Assembly: GCA_963782465.1 (NCBI GenBank)
Contig: CAWAJR010000003.1
Location: 1-64,000, forward strand
DNA: 64,000 bases
Direction: 5' to 3'
Source of the DNA: JAODBJ01 sp963782465
Lineage (GTDB): Bacteria; Actinomycetota; Acidimicrobiia; IMCC26256; PALSA-610
Part shown: piece by piece, positions 32,426-40,694 of the stretch
How positions within the stretch are numbered: position 1 is the first letter of the stretch
Layout: every line of letters begins with the position of its first letter
The notes under the pieces: generated by a model
What the model was told of the DNA's origin: nothing
Database searches by the model: none
The model's input: only the letters and a program-made list of their open reading frames with translations
Translations under genes and position numbers: made by a program

Positions 32426-33520
32426 ATGTCGCCGCCGATGACGCGACGCCGGGCCGCGGCGCGGATCGGGATCGTCGCGGCGACGGTCGCGGTCCTCGCC
32501 GGGTGTGGCGCCAGCGCGAACGGTGCGCGCGCCGCGCGTCGCGCGCGCCCGCGCGCGGCCGTCGAGCGGGGAACGCGCGCCACCGGCCACATCTACTTCG
32601 TCGCGAGCAACGGGAACAACGCCGGATCGGGCAGCATCCGCCGGCCCTGGCGCACGATCTCGCACGGCCTCGCCGAAGTGCGCGCCGGCGACCGCCTGTA
32701 CGTCCGCGGCGGTCTCTACGTCGAACGCGTCCTGGCGCGACCCGCGCCGGGCCGAGCCGGCGCACCGATCCTGGTTGCCGGCTACAACCACGAACACCCG
32801 CTCATCGTCGGGCAACTGTGGATCGGCGAAGCGCGGTACTTCACCTTCGCCGGCATCAACGTGACCTGGGGCCGGGCCAATCCCGACGCGCCGATGGTGC
32901 GCTTCTACGGCGGGAACCACTGGGTGCTGCGCGACACCGAGATCTTCGGCGCCCACTCGACATCGGCGTTGCACATCGACGACGGCCCGAACGACGACCT
33001 CGGCCGGTGGCAGGTGTACGACAACTGCATTCACGACACGTTCCCGACCAACGGGGAGAACCAGGACCACAACATCTACGTCGACGACATGAGCCACAGC
33101 TCCCACCCGAACGGGCTGATCGCGCGCAACATCATCTTCGACGCACCGAACGGGCGTGGGATCAAGCTCGGCCCCGGGGGGACGGCGGGCGGCCCTCGCA
33201 ACGTCACGGTGCGCAACAACACGATCTACAACCAGGTCGAGAACATCAGCGTCTCGCAGGCCGCGTCGAACATCAAGATCGAGCGCAACATCCTGCTCCA
33301 CGCCGCCGACCAGAACATCGGCGGGTTCCGGTTGCGAGGCGTGCGCGACGACGCGGTCGACAACGTCGCCGGCCAGTCGCCGCATCTTCTCGTGAACACG
33401 CAAAGCCGGCACGTGATCGGCGACAAGGACAACCACTACCCCGAGACCGTGTCGTTCGACTCGATCTCCTGCTCCGGGTTCCACCCGACGACGTGGGAGT
33501 CCTACGGGAAGTACGGATGA
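32426..33520 (+). CDS. Lipoprotein with right-handed parallel beta-helix
   Basis: It has 364 residues. The signal peptide ends in the lipobox VLAGCGAS near residue 28, so the mature protein is lipid-anchored outside the cell. A linker rich in Arg/Ala leads to HIYFVASNGNNAGSGS and PWRTISHGLAEVRAGDRLYVRGG in outline, the classic opening of Pel/DUF1565-type beta-helix proteins. Repeated rungs such as GLIARNIIF, NVTVRNNTIYNQ and NIKIERNILLH follow. Such folds bind or cleave polysaccharides (lyases, epimerases). Catalytic residues could not be assigned. Within this operon it is likely to act on the exported polymer. Confidence 0.85.
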   Translation: MSPPMTRRRAAARIGIVAATVAVLAGCGASANGARAARRARPRAAVERGTRATGHIYFVASNGNNAGSGSIRRPWRTISHGLAEVRAGDRLYVRGGLYVERVLARPAPGRAGAPILVAGYNHEHPLIVGQLWIGEARYFTFAGINVTWGRANPDAPMVRFYGGNHWVLRDTEIFGAHSTSALHIDDGPNDDLGRWQVYDNCIHDTFPTNGENQDHNIYVDDMSHSSHPNGLIARNIIFDAPNGRGIKLGPGGTAGGPRNVTVRNNTIYNQVENISVSQAASNIKIERNILLHAADQNIGGFRLRGVRDDAVDNVAGQSPHLLVNTQSRHVIGDKDNHYPETVSFDSISCSGFHPTTWESYGKYG

Positions 33521-34359
33521 TGGGACATCTCGACATCGACGCCGCCGCGTTCCGGGCATCCTTCGCGCGGTGCTCCCTGCTGGTTCGACACTCGCTGCTC
33601 GAACATCCGCTGTTCGCGATGGATGAGATCGCCGCGCTCGCCGACCGCCTGCCACCCGACCTCGTGCGCCGTGAGCAAGGCGATCTTCCGCTCGACAACC
33701 GCGGCTACGTCGACGCCGGCGCGGGCCGGCCGTCGGAGACCGTCCGTGAGATCGAGCGGAACGGCGCACGGGTGTCGTTGCGCGAGATCCAGTGCGATCC
33801 GCTCTATCGCACCCTGATCGACGAATGCCTCGACGAGGTGGAACCGGTCCTCGACGGTCTCGAAGGTGGTATGTGCCGCCGGTCGGGTTACATCTTCGTG
33901 TCGTCGCCGGCGGCGACCACGCCGATGCACTTCGACCCCGAGCACAGCTTCCTGTTGCAGGTGCGCGGGACGAAGACGGTCTACTCGGTGCCCCGCACGG
34001 ACCCGTCGGTGATCCAAGCCGAACTCGACAACTACTACGACGGCGCGCCGTGCTCCTTCGGCGACCTCCGGCAGTCGGCGAACCGCTACGACCTGTGGCC
34101 GGGGGCGGGTGTGTACTTCCCGTCGTTCGTACCGCACTGGGTGAAGACCCACGGCGGTGTATCGGTGTCGTTCTCGATCCCGTTCTACACGCGGTTCAGC
34201 GAGCGGGCCGAGTACGTGAACCGCGTCAACACACGGCTACGGCGGCTGCGCCTCCGGCCGCGCCCTCCGGGCGAATCGCTCACGGTCGACCGCACCAAAG
34301 CCGCGGTGATGCGGTCGTGGGGGAGGGTGCGGCGCGGCAGAACGGGTACGCCGGCATGA
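33517..34359 (+). CDS. Cupin/JmjC-like (2-oxoglutarate oxygenase-fold) protein
   Basis: It has 280 residues starting MMGHLDIDAAAFRASFARC. A core near residues 120-225 carries TPMHFDPEHSFLLQVRG (HxD metal motif and beta-strand), TKTVYSVPRTDPS, and later PHWVKTHGGVSVSFSIPF, which supplies the distal His. This layout matches cupin-8/JmjC-type Fe(II)/2-oxoglutarate enzymes. A hydroxylase acting on sugar, lipid or protein is possible; no substrate can be read. The start overlaps the beta-helix gene stop by four bases and the stop overlaps the next ATG, so it is firmly part of the operon. Confidence 0.75.
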   Translation: MMGHLDIDAAAFRASFARCSLLVRHSLLEHPLFAMDEIAALADRLPPDLVRREQGDLPLDNRGYVDAGAGRPSETVREIERNGARVSLREIQCDPLYRTLIDECLDEVEPVLDGLEGGMCRRSGYIFVSSPAATTPMHFDPEHSFLLQVRGTKTVYSVPRTDPSVIQAELDNYYDGAPCSFGDLRQSANRYDLWPGAGVYFPSFVPHWVKTHGGVSVSFSIPFYTRFSERAEYVNRVNTRLRRLRLRPRPPGESLTVDRTKAAVMRSWGRVRRGRTGTPA

Positions 34360-35485
34360 ACGCGGTCGTGGCGCCCGACGTGGCCGACCTCGCCGATCGC
34401 GCGGCCGACGCCCGGTTCGTCGAGGCGTGGGACCGGCTCGCCTCGACCATCTCCGGAGCGTCGTACTTCCAGCACGCCGACTGGGTGCTCAGCTGGTGGG
34501 AAACCGTCGCTCGCCGCGCCCCGACACGCGTCGCGACATGGTGCGACGAAGACGGGACGCTCGTCGCACTCGCCGCGGTCAGCGCGATGCGTGAACCGCT
34601 TCGCCGGCGCAGCCGGATCTCCCTCCCGGTGAGCGTGCCCGCCGGGTCGGGGCCGGGCGAGGCCGATCATTGCGGCCCGCTCATCGCCGCGGGCGCGGCA
34701 CGCGGGGTCGAAGCCGGTGTCGCCGCGTGGTTGGCGCAGGTCGCTCGCGAGCGCACGCTCGTGCTCCGCAGCGTGCGCGGCACGCGACGCGATCCCCCCG
34801 GATGGTTGCCTCGGCGCGCCGCGGAGATGGAGCGCACCGCGTGCCCCGTGCTCGACGTCGAACCTGGGACACGCCCCCGCGTCGGCCGGTCGGCGAATTT
34901 CCGCACCCAACTCGGCCGGTACGCGCGCCGGCTCGAACGCGCGGGTGTCACGTTCGAGTGGCTCCCGTCGCCCTCGGTCGATTCGCTGGTCATCGGCGAA
35001 TGCTTCGAACTTCACCGGCAGCGCCGCGCCGATCAGGGGCTCGGCAGCAGTCTCGACCTCGCGCGCCGCCGGCTCGTCACCCGGTGCGCCGAACGGGCGG
35101 TACCCGGCCGCGGCACGCGGCCGTCGTCGCCCGGAAGGGCAGCGAAACCGTCGGCGTACTCCTCGGCTTCTGGGCGAACGGCTGCTTCAGCGCGTACCAA
35201 TCGGGCTGGCAGCCGGCCTACGCGCCGCACAGCATCGGGAGCGTGCTCGTCGCGCACGCCATCGAACACGCGGCCGGCGCCGGGGCGCGGCAGATCGACT
35301 TCCTGCGCGGCACCGAGCCGTACAAGTACCGCTTCGGTGCCGTCGATACCTACGACAGCACGTACGTGGTGCCGCGCGGTCCCGTCGGTGCGATCCTCCG
35401 CGCTCGCAGCGCGTTGAAGGGCCGTCAGGCGCGGCGGGCGATCGACGCCGCGAAGCAGTCGCCGAGCTTGGCGGCTTCGGTGTAG
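34356..35485 (+). CDS. CelD/FemAB-like GNAT acyltransferase, single frame break
   Basis: It is a tandem-GNAT protein like CelD (BcsL), often found in exopolysaccharide loci and thought to acylate the polymer. Frame one runs from MNAVVAPDVADLADRA through SYFQHADWVLSWWETVA, LVLRSVRGTR, ANFRTQLGRYARRLERAGVTFEW in outline and CFELHRQRRADQG. Near 35107 one base is missing and the frame continues HAAVVARKGSETVGVLLGFW, CFSAYQSGWQPAYAPHSIG, IDFLRGTEPYKYRFG. The latter is the classic CelD C-terminus. Homology is continuous, so a sequence error is likely. Its end overlaps the convergent glycosyltransferase by 61 bases. Confidence 0.82.
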
Positions 35486-36658
35486 AGGTCGAACGACTCC
35501 TCGACCCGCGTGCGTGCCCGGGCCGAGAGCTGCGCGGCGAAGGCCGGGTCGTCGAGCACCTGTTCGATCGCGCCGGCTGATCGCGCCCGCATTTCCCGGC
35601 TCGACGATCACACCGCACCCGTCGCCTGCGAGTTCGGGAATACCCGCCGTCGCGGTGGTCACGACGGGAACGCCGGCCGCCATTGCTTCCATCAGCGCCA
35701 CCGGGATGCCGTCCATGCGGCCCGAGTCGTCGCGCACCGCGGGGAGGACGAACGCGTCGGCGATCCGCAACTGCGCCCGGACCTCGGCGGCCGGCTGTGC
35801 CCCGAGGAACTCGACGCGATCCCGGAGCGCCGGCGACTGCGCGAGTTGTTCGACCGCGCCGCGTTCGGCGCCGTCGCCGACGAGGGTGAGGCGCAGGTCG
35901 AGATCGGGACGGCGCGCGGCGAGCGCGGCGACGGCGTGCAGCAGGTCGCGGTGGCCTTTCTTGGGTTCGAAGCCGGCGACACAGAGCAGGCGGCGCGGGG
36001 CGGGCCGGGCCGGTCGCGGAACCGGACGGATCGCCGTGGTGTCGACCCCGCAGTGCACGACGTGCACGGTCGCGCCGGGCGCGGCCGCGGCGAGGATGCG
36101 GTGGTTGTACTCGGAGATCGCGACGGCGAAGTCGGCCTCAGTGGCCTTGCGGGCGAGGAGCGCCGGGCGGCGGTAGAGGTCGTTCGCGTGCGCGGTGAAA
36201 CTGAACGGTGCGCCGGTGAGATGATGCACGACCAACGCCGCGGTCGCCGGGTGGTTCGCGAAGTGGGCGTGAACGTGGTCGACCCGTTCCCGCTGCACGA
36301 GCCGCGCGATGCACGTTGCCTGGTGGAACGCGACGAGCGTCTTGAAGTATTCGCGCGGGCTTCGTGCCCGCGCCCGCAAGACGATCGCGATCGTCGAGAG
36401 GTAACGCCGGGGCGATCGGGCCAGCCAGTACGCGTGGGCGGCGAGGGTCGCCGGCGCGAGCGGCGGCACGAACCAGACCCGCGGGAGCGCGCGGCGGGTC
36501 GCGTCGTGAAGGACAGGCTCGTCGGTGTGCACGAGTGCGGCCAATCGCATGTCGAACCGGTCGGACAGCGCGGCCCACTCGTTGACGACGAAGGTCTCGG
36601 TGACCTTCGGGAAGCGCGACACGATGTAGCACACCCGGCCAGTCATGGCCGCGCTCAT
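35425..36658 (-). CDS. Glycosyltransferase family 4, single frame break near the C-terminus
   Basis: It is a GT-B retaining glycosyltransferase. It starts MSAAMTGRVCYIVSRFPKVTETFVVNEW, overlapping the upstream gene stop by four bases. The N-domain has VDHVHAHFANHPATAALVV and FSFTAHANDLYR. The C-domain has LLCVAGFEPKKGHRDLLHAV, LTLVGDGAERGAVEQLA, FVLPAVRDDSGRMDGIPVALMEAMAAGVPVV in outline (the E(x7)E region) and GIPELAGDGCGVIVEPGNAGAIS. Near 35578 one base is missing; the other frame continues AIEQVLDDPAFAAQLSARA to the stop TGA at 35425. About 410 residues if corrected. It is the second gene of a minus-strand pair serving the polysaccharide locus. Confidence 0.88.
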
Positions 36659-37863
36659 CGGGCCGTCGAGCCCGCGAGCTCGCGGTACAGCGTCGCGAGT
36701 TGGTCGGCCGTTCGTTCGAGCGTGAAACGCCCGTGGACGTGACGCGCGGCCGCGGCACCGAGCGCGTGACGCTCCGCCGGCCGATCGACCAGGTCCTGCA
36801 TCGCGGTCGCCCACGCGGCCGGGTCGAGCGGCGGCGCGATGACACCGCGGTCGTCACCCAGGAGCTCGGAGGTCCCGCTGATGGCCGACGTGACGACGCA
36901 CGCAAGGCCACAGGCCATTGCCTCGAGCAACGCGTTCGACATCCCCTCCGCGATCGACGGCAGCACGAAGGCATCGGCGGCCTGGAGGTACTCGTGGACG
37001 CGCTCGCGCTCACCGGCGAACCGGACCCGGTCGGCCACGTTCCGCTCCGCGGCGCGCCGTTGTAACGCCACCCGTTCCGGCCCGTCGCCGACGATCACGA
37101 GCGCGGCGGCGGGCACGGCCGCGAGCGCGTCGATCACGGTGTCGATGCGTTTCACCGGATGGAGACGACCGGCGAAGACGAAGGTCACCGGGTCGGCCGA
37201 CAGGCCGAGCCGCCCGCGCAAGGCCTCGCGGGTCGACGCGTCGACGGGATGGAACGTCGACGCGTCGAAGCCGTTGGCGATGGCGTGGATGCGCGAAGGC
37301 GGAACGCCGAGGGCCGTCAGCTCGGTCACGAGCTCGCGGCTCAGCGCGACGAAATGGGCGCGCCGCACCAGCGCGCGGATTCGGCGCCGGCCACCGGGTT
37401 TGTGTTGCAGCCGGCGCAGGTCGCCCGGTTCGCCGGCACCGAGTGGCGTCACGACCGCCGGTATCCCGCACAACGACGCAGCCATTGCGATGGTCGCGGG
37501 GGAGAGCGCGCCGTGCGCGTGCACGATCGCGGTCGTGCGGCGATGCGACACGATGTTGCCGAGCGCGCGCGCCACGTAGACGATCGCGGCGAGGGGCGAT
37601 TCGCCGGCGATCGGGCTACGCACCACTTCGGCGCCGCCACGGAACTCCCGGCGGGGCGAGCCGGCTACCGCGCGGGTGAGCACGCGCGCTCGTACGCCGC
37701 GCGCCGCGAGCGGGCCGAGAAGGCGTTCCAATTGCAGCTCGCCGCCGCCGACGACGGGGGCGAACGCCTGGATCACCATCGCGACGTCGACCGGGCGGGG
37801 GTGCGGGTCGCGACCGTCTCCGTCGCGGGCCGGGCGGCGAAGGCTCGGTCGTGTGCCGGGCAT
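36655..37863 (-). CDS. Glycosyltransferase family 4
   Basis: It has 402 residues starting MPGTRPSLRRPARDGDGRD. The GT-B N-domain shows VIQAFAPVVGGGELQLERLL and TAIVHAHGALSPATIAMA. The C-domain shows TFVFAGRLHPVKRIDTVIDAL, ALVIVGDGPERVALQRRA, VRFAGERERVHEYLQAADAFVLPSIAEGMSNALLEAM in outline (E(x7)E) and GTSELLGDDRGVI. The frame is intact. It precedes the second GT4 gene with a four-base overlap. Both converge on the plus-strand exopolysaccharide operon and probably contribute sugars to the same unit. Confidence 0.92.
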   Translation of the reverse strand: MPGTRPSLRRPARDGDGRDPHPRPVDVAMVIQAFAPVVGGGELQLERLLGPLAARGVRARVLTRAVAGSPRREFRGGAEVVRSPIAGESPLAAIVYVARALGNIVSHRRTTAIVHAHGALSPATIAMAASLCGIPAVVTPLGAGEPGDLRRLQHKPGGRRRIRALVRRAHFVALSRELVTELTALGVPPSRIHAIANGFDASTFHPVDASTREALRGRLGLSADPVTFVFAGRLHPVKRIDTVIDALAAVPAAALVIVGDGPERVALQRRAAERNVADRVRFAGERERVHEYLQAADAFVLPSIAEGMSNALLEAMACGLACVVTSAISGTSELLGDDRGVIAPPLDPAAWATAMQDLVDRPAERHALGAAAARHVHGRFTLERTADQLATLYRELAGSTAR

Positions 37864-37888
37864 GATCACGGCCGGGCCCCCATTCGCT

Positions 37889-38668
37889 TCAACCGGCCGA
37901 TTCGAACGATCCGATCCGTTCGAGGAAGCGGGCCGGGTCCACGAGATGGGGGTAGTGCCCATGGTCGGGCCAGACCTCGAGGGTGGCCTGCGGGACCGCG
38001 GCATGCAGCCAGGCCCGGTACTCGTCGCCGGGATCGGAACCGTGCAACGCCAAGTACGGGGCGTCGATCATGGCGGCGGTGGTCGCGATGAGCGTGTCGA
38101 GTTCTTCGGCGGCGCTGGTGAGCACGAGGTCCCATACGCCGAGCACCACTTCCTGCTCGGGGTGCGCGATCGCTTCGAGGCGAGCGCGTTCGGCGTCGGG
38201 CAGCGGGCCGTAAAAGGTCGCGAAGACCGACTGCATGGTGGCGGCGAACGTCGCCTCGTCGCCCCGCAGCAGCGGTTCGATCGGTTCGAGCAGCGCCTTG
38301 AACCCGCCCAGTGCAAGCGGCTGATCGATGTTCACCGCACCGCGAACGGGGTGGTTCGCGGCGTAGAGACTGACGACGGCGCCGCCGAGCGAGTGCCCGA
38401 CGACGAGTGGGGCCGTCGCGCCGGTGTCGGTCACCACCGCGTGGAGGTCCTCGGCCATCGTGATCGCGTCGAACGGGGCGCGGCGTTCGGAAGTGCCGTG
38501 ACCGCGCAAGTCGACCGTGATGACGCGATGGTCGGGGCACAGGCCGTCGAGGAGAGGCGCCCAGGATGCGCGGCTCTCGGTGATGCCGTGCACGAGCATG
38601 AGGGGCGGGCCCTCGCCCGCGACCTCGAAGGCGATCGTGGCACCGTCGTTCGCGGCCACCTGCGGCAT
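37889..38668 (-). CDS. Alpha/beta-hydrolase
   Basis: It has 259 residues starting MPQVAANDGATIAFEVAGEGPPLMLVHG. The oxyanion loop is LVHGITESRASW near residue 25, the nucleophile elbow GHSLGGAVVSLY near 92, an acidic residue lies near LALHGSDPGDEYRAWL (about 205), and the His is in WPDHGHYPHLV near 235. The catalytic triad appears complete. The family includes epoxide hydrolases, esterases and haloperoxidase-like enzymes; the substrate is unknown. It lies 25 bases before the GT4 start on the same strand and may be co-transcribed with the GT4 genes, though a functional link is doubtful. Confidence 0.85.
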   Translation of the reverse strand: MPQVAANDGATIAFEVAGEGPPLMLVHGITESRASWAPLLDGLCPDHRVITVDLRGHGTSERRAPFDAITMAEDLHAVVTDTGATAPLVVGHSLGGAVVSLYAANHPVRGAVNIDQPLALGGFKALLEPIEPLLRGDEATFAATMQSVFATFYGPLPDAERARLEAIAHPEQEVVLGVWDLVLTSAAEELDTLIATTAAMIDAPYLALHGSDPGDEYRAWLHAAVPQATLEVWPDHGHYPHLVDPARFLERIGSFESAG

Positions 38669-38769
38669 GCCCGCACGTTACCCACGCGGTGCCGGCCGTC
38701 GCCCCGCCCCGGGCCCGGGCGGGCACCGACGCCGGAGCGGCGTGACGGACGCGGCATCATGGACGCCAC

Positions 38770-39708
38770 ATGACCGCGATCTCCGAGCGCCCGACGACAT
38801 CGCGTCGCGACTCGGCCGTCGCGATACGGCTGGCAACACTCGCCTTCATTTCGGTCGTCGTGCTGGCCGCCGGGTACCTGATCGGCGTGCGAACCCGTGT
38901 CGGCCAGAAGATCGACAATGCCGCGTGGCTCGGCCGGCACGTCGCCACGCACCAGGCGACGCACGGCGCCCGGGTCGTTCTCGCGACGATCAGCGTTTCC
39001 GCGCTCGTCCTCGCGATCGCGTTGCTGGCGGTGCTGGCGATCGGTCGGGGACGACCGCGCCTGGCCGTCGTGGTAGGGGTCGCGACGTTCGGTGCGAACC
39101 TGACCACCGAGATCCTCAAGCACTACGTGCTGACGCGCCCGGTGCTCCTCGAACATGCGCCGGTCGCGAAGAACACCTATCCGAGTGGCCACGCGACGGT
39201 TGCCATGAGCGTCACCGTCGCGGCGTTGCTCGTCGTTTCGCAGCGATGGCGCGGCGCGGTCGGCATCGTCGGCTTCGCGTACGCGACCGCGGTCGGTGCC
39301 GCGACGCTGATGGTGGGCTGGCACCGTCCGAGCGACGTGCTCGGTGGCTATTGCGTCGCGATCGCGTGGGGATCGGTCGCCGCACTGGTGCTGGTCCGCT
39401 GGCGGGGCGCCGGGCGCGATCAACCGGTCCCGGTCCGCGCTCCCGAGGTCGCACCGCTGCTCGCCGCGCTCGGCGTCGGTTTGATCGTCGCGGCCGTCGG
39501 TGTGCTGATCGGCGTCGTGGGCCGGAGCGACGAACTGTTCGTGCTCGACAAGACACGGGCGTTCGCGGCGGCCACTGTCGCGATCGGCGCGACCGCGGTG
39601 CTGCTCGGCGCGGCGTTCCTCGGCGCGTTGCGCGGTGTCACGCTCGACGGGCCGGACGGGCCCGGTGAGCGGGACGAACGGGTGCCCGAAATCACCGGCG
39701 CGCGCTGA
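38770..39708 (+). CDS. PAP2-family membrane phosphatase
   Basis: It has 312 residues and seven or more membrane helices. The PAP2 phosphatase signature is complete: KHYVLTRPVL near residue 115 (KxxxxxxRP), YPSGHATVAMSV near 138 (PSGH) and GWHRPSDVLGG near 180 (SRxxxxxHxxxD-equivalent as HRPSD). The extra C-terminal membrane part (VAPLLAALGVGLIVAAVGVLIG) is longer than in minimal PAP2 enzymes. It could recycle undecaprenyl pyrophosphate, which would serve the neighbouring Wzx/Wzy pathway, or act on phosphatidic acid. ATG at 38770. Confidence 0.9.
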   Translation: MTAISERPTTSRRDSAVAIRLATLAFISVVVLAAGYLIGVRTRVGQKIDNAAWLGRHVATHQATHGARVVLATISVSALVLAIALLAVLAIGRGRPRLAVVVGVATFGANLTTEILKHYVLTRPVLLEHAPVAKNTYPSGHATVAMSVTVAALLVVSQRWRGAVGIVGFAYATAVGAATLMVGWHRPSDVLGGYCVAIAWGSVAALVLVRWRGAGRDQPVPVRAPEVAPLLAALGVGLIVAAVGVLIGVVGRSDELFVLDKTRAFAAATVAIGATAVLLGAAFLGALRGVTLDGPDGPGERDERVPEITGAR

Positions 39709-39731
39709 ACCGACGGTCGTAACCTGCGCCC

Positions 39732-40639
39732 GTGGTGCGCCGGGAGTACTCGCCGTGTGGTTTGGAGCACCTCCATCTCGCGTCGGCGCTCCTGCAACGG
39801 GCGCGTCTCGCGAACCCGGCCGGCGGCGAGTGGGAAGCGGCCGACGTGCAGTGGTGGTGGCGGCTCGATCAGCATCCCGACCCCGCGTTCCAGGTGTTCT
39901 GGCTCGACGGCGACGTTCCCGAGGCGGCCGTCGTGCTCACGAGGTGGCGTGAGACGACGTCGTTCGACGTGTTCAGTGCCGGCGGGAACTTCGCCGACGT
40001 CGAGCCCTACGTGTGGCCCCGCGCCCTCGAGCTGCTCGACGCCCACCCCGATCTTTCGCTCGATGCCTTGGTGCGCGACGACGACGATGCGTTCCGGGCC
40101 GCCGTCACCGCGGCCGGGTTCACGTCGACCGACGGGCACGACTTCACCACGACGATGCCCGCGGCCGCGCACCCGCCCGTCGCGCCGCTGGCCGACGGTT
40201 TCACGCTGGTGTCACGCGCCGACAACCCCGCCCGGCGTCACCCCCTGGTGGAGCGCAGCGGCCCGCACGTCGCCGAGCGGCTCGCTGAATGCTCGCTCTA
40301 CCGGCCCGATCTCGACCTCGCGGTGTACGCGCCCGACGGCGCGATCGCTGCGTACGGCCTGTTCTGGCCCGACCCGGTGACCGGCGTCGGACTCGTCGAA
40401 CCCATGCGCACCGAAGACGCGTACCAGGGACTCGGTCTTGCCCGCCACGTGCTCACGTCGGGCCTGGCGCGACTCGCGGCGAGCGGTTGCACGACGTTGA
40501 AGGTGAGCTACATCGGCGGGAACGAAGCCGCCGAGCGCCTCTATCTCGGCGCCGGCTTCACCCGTCAATTCGGGAGCCGCACCTACCGCCGCGCCCCCAC
40601 CCCGCCCCCCACCCCGCCCCCCACCCCGCCGGGTTGTGA
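39732..40639 (+). CDS. GNAT-family N-acetyltransferase; 3' end unresolved
   Basis: It has about 290 residues in two GNAT-like halves. The GTG at 39732 begins VRREYSPCGLEHLHLAS. The second half carries the acetyl-CoA site: VGLVEPMRTEDAYQGLGLARHVLTSGL in outline near residues 215-240 and NEAAERLYLGAGF near 268. After FGSRTYRRAP the frame enters a C-rich tandem array and then the palindromic repeat, without a stop, and stays open to 43304 antisense to other genes. The neighbouring frame stops at 40637-40639, so a miscounted C run probably hides the true stop. The end given here assumes that. Substrate unknown. Confidence 0.72.
40593..40628. repeat. C-rich tandem array, 12-bp unit, about three copies
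   Basis: Units of CCCCGCCCCCCA run into the palindromic repeat that follows. The opposite strand has runs of four to six G separated by one or two bases, so a G-quadruplex could form. Such C runs are also where read-based consensus often miscounts, which matters for the end of the acetyltransferase gene. Confidence 0.8.
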
Positions 40640-40680
40640 CGGTTGTACCCCCGCACGGGGGTACAACCGTCACAACCCGG
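40629..40680. repeat. Palindromic repeat family (copy 2 of 4), perfect 25-bp arms
   Basis: CCGGGTTGTGACGG... on the left is matched without mismatch by ...CCGTCACAACCCGG on the right, with a two-base loop (CA at 40654-40655). It is the most symmetrical copy and so probably the youngest or least decayed. It lies 15 bases beyond the stop of the AidB-type acyl-CoA dehydrogenase and between that gene and the convergent acetyltransferase. Confidence 0.92.
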
Positions 40681-40694
40681 GAAGGGGGTGTGGG

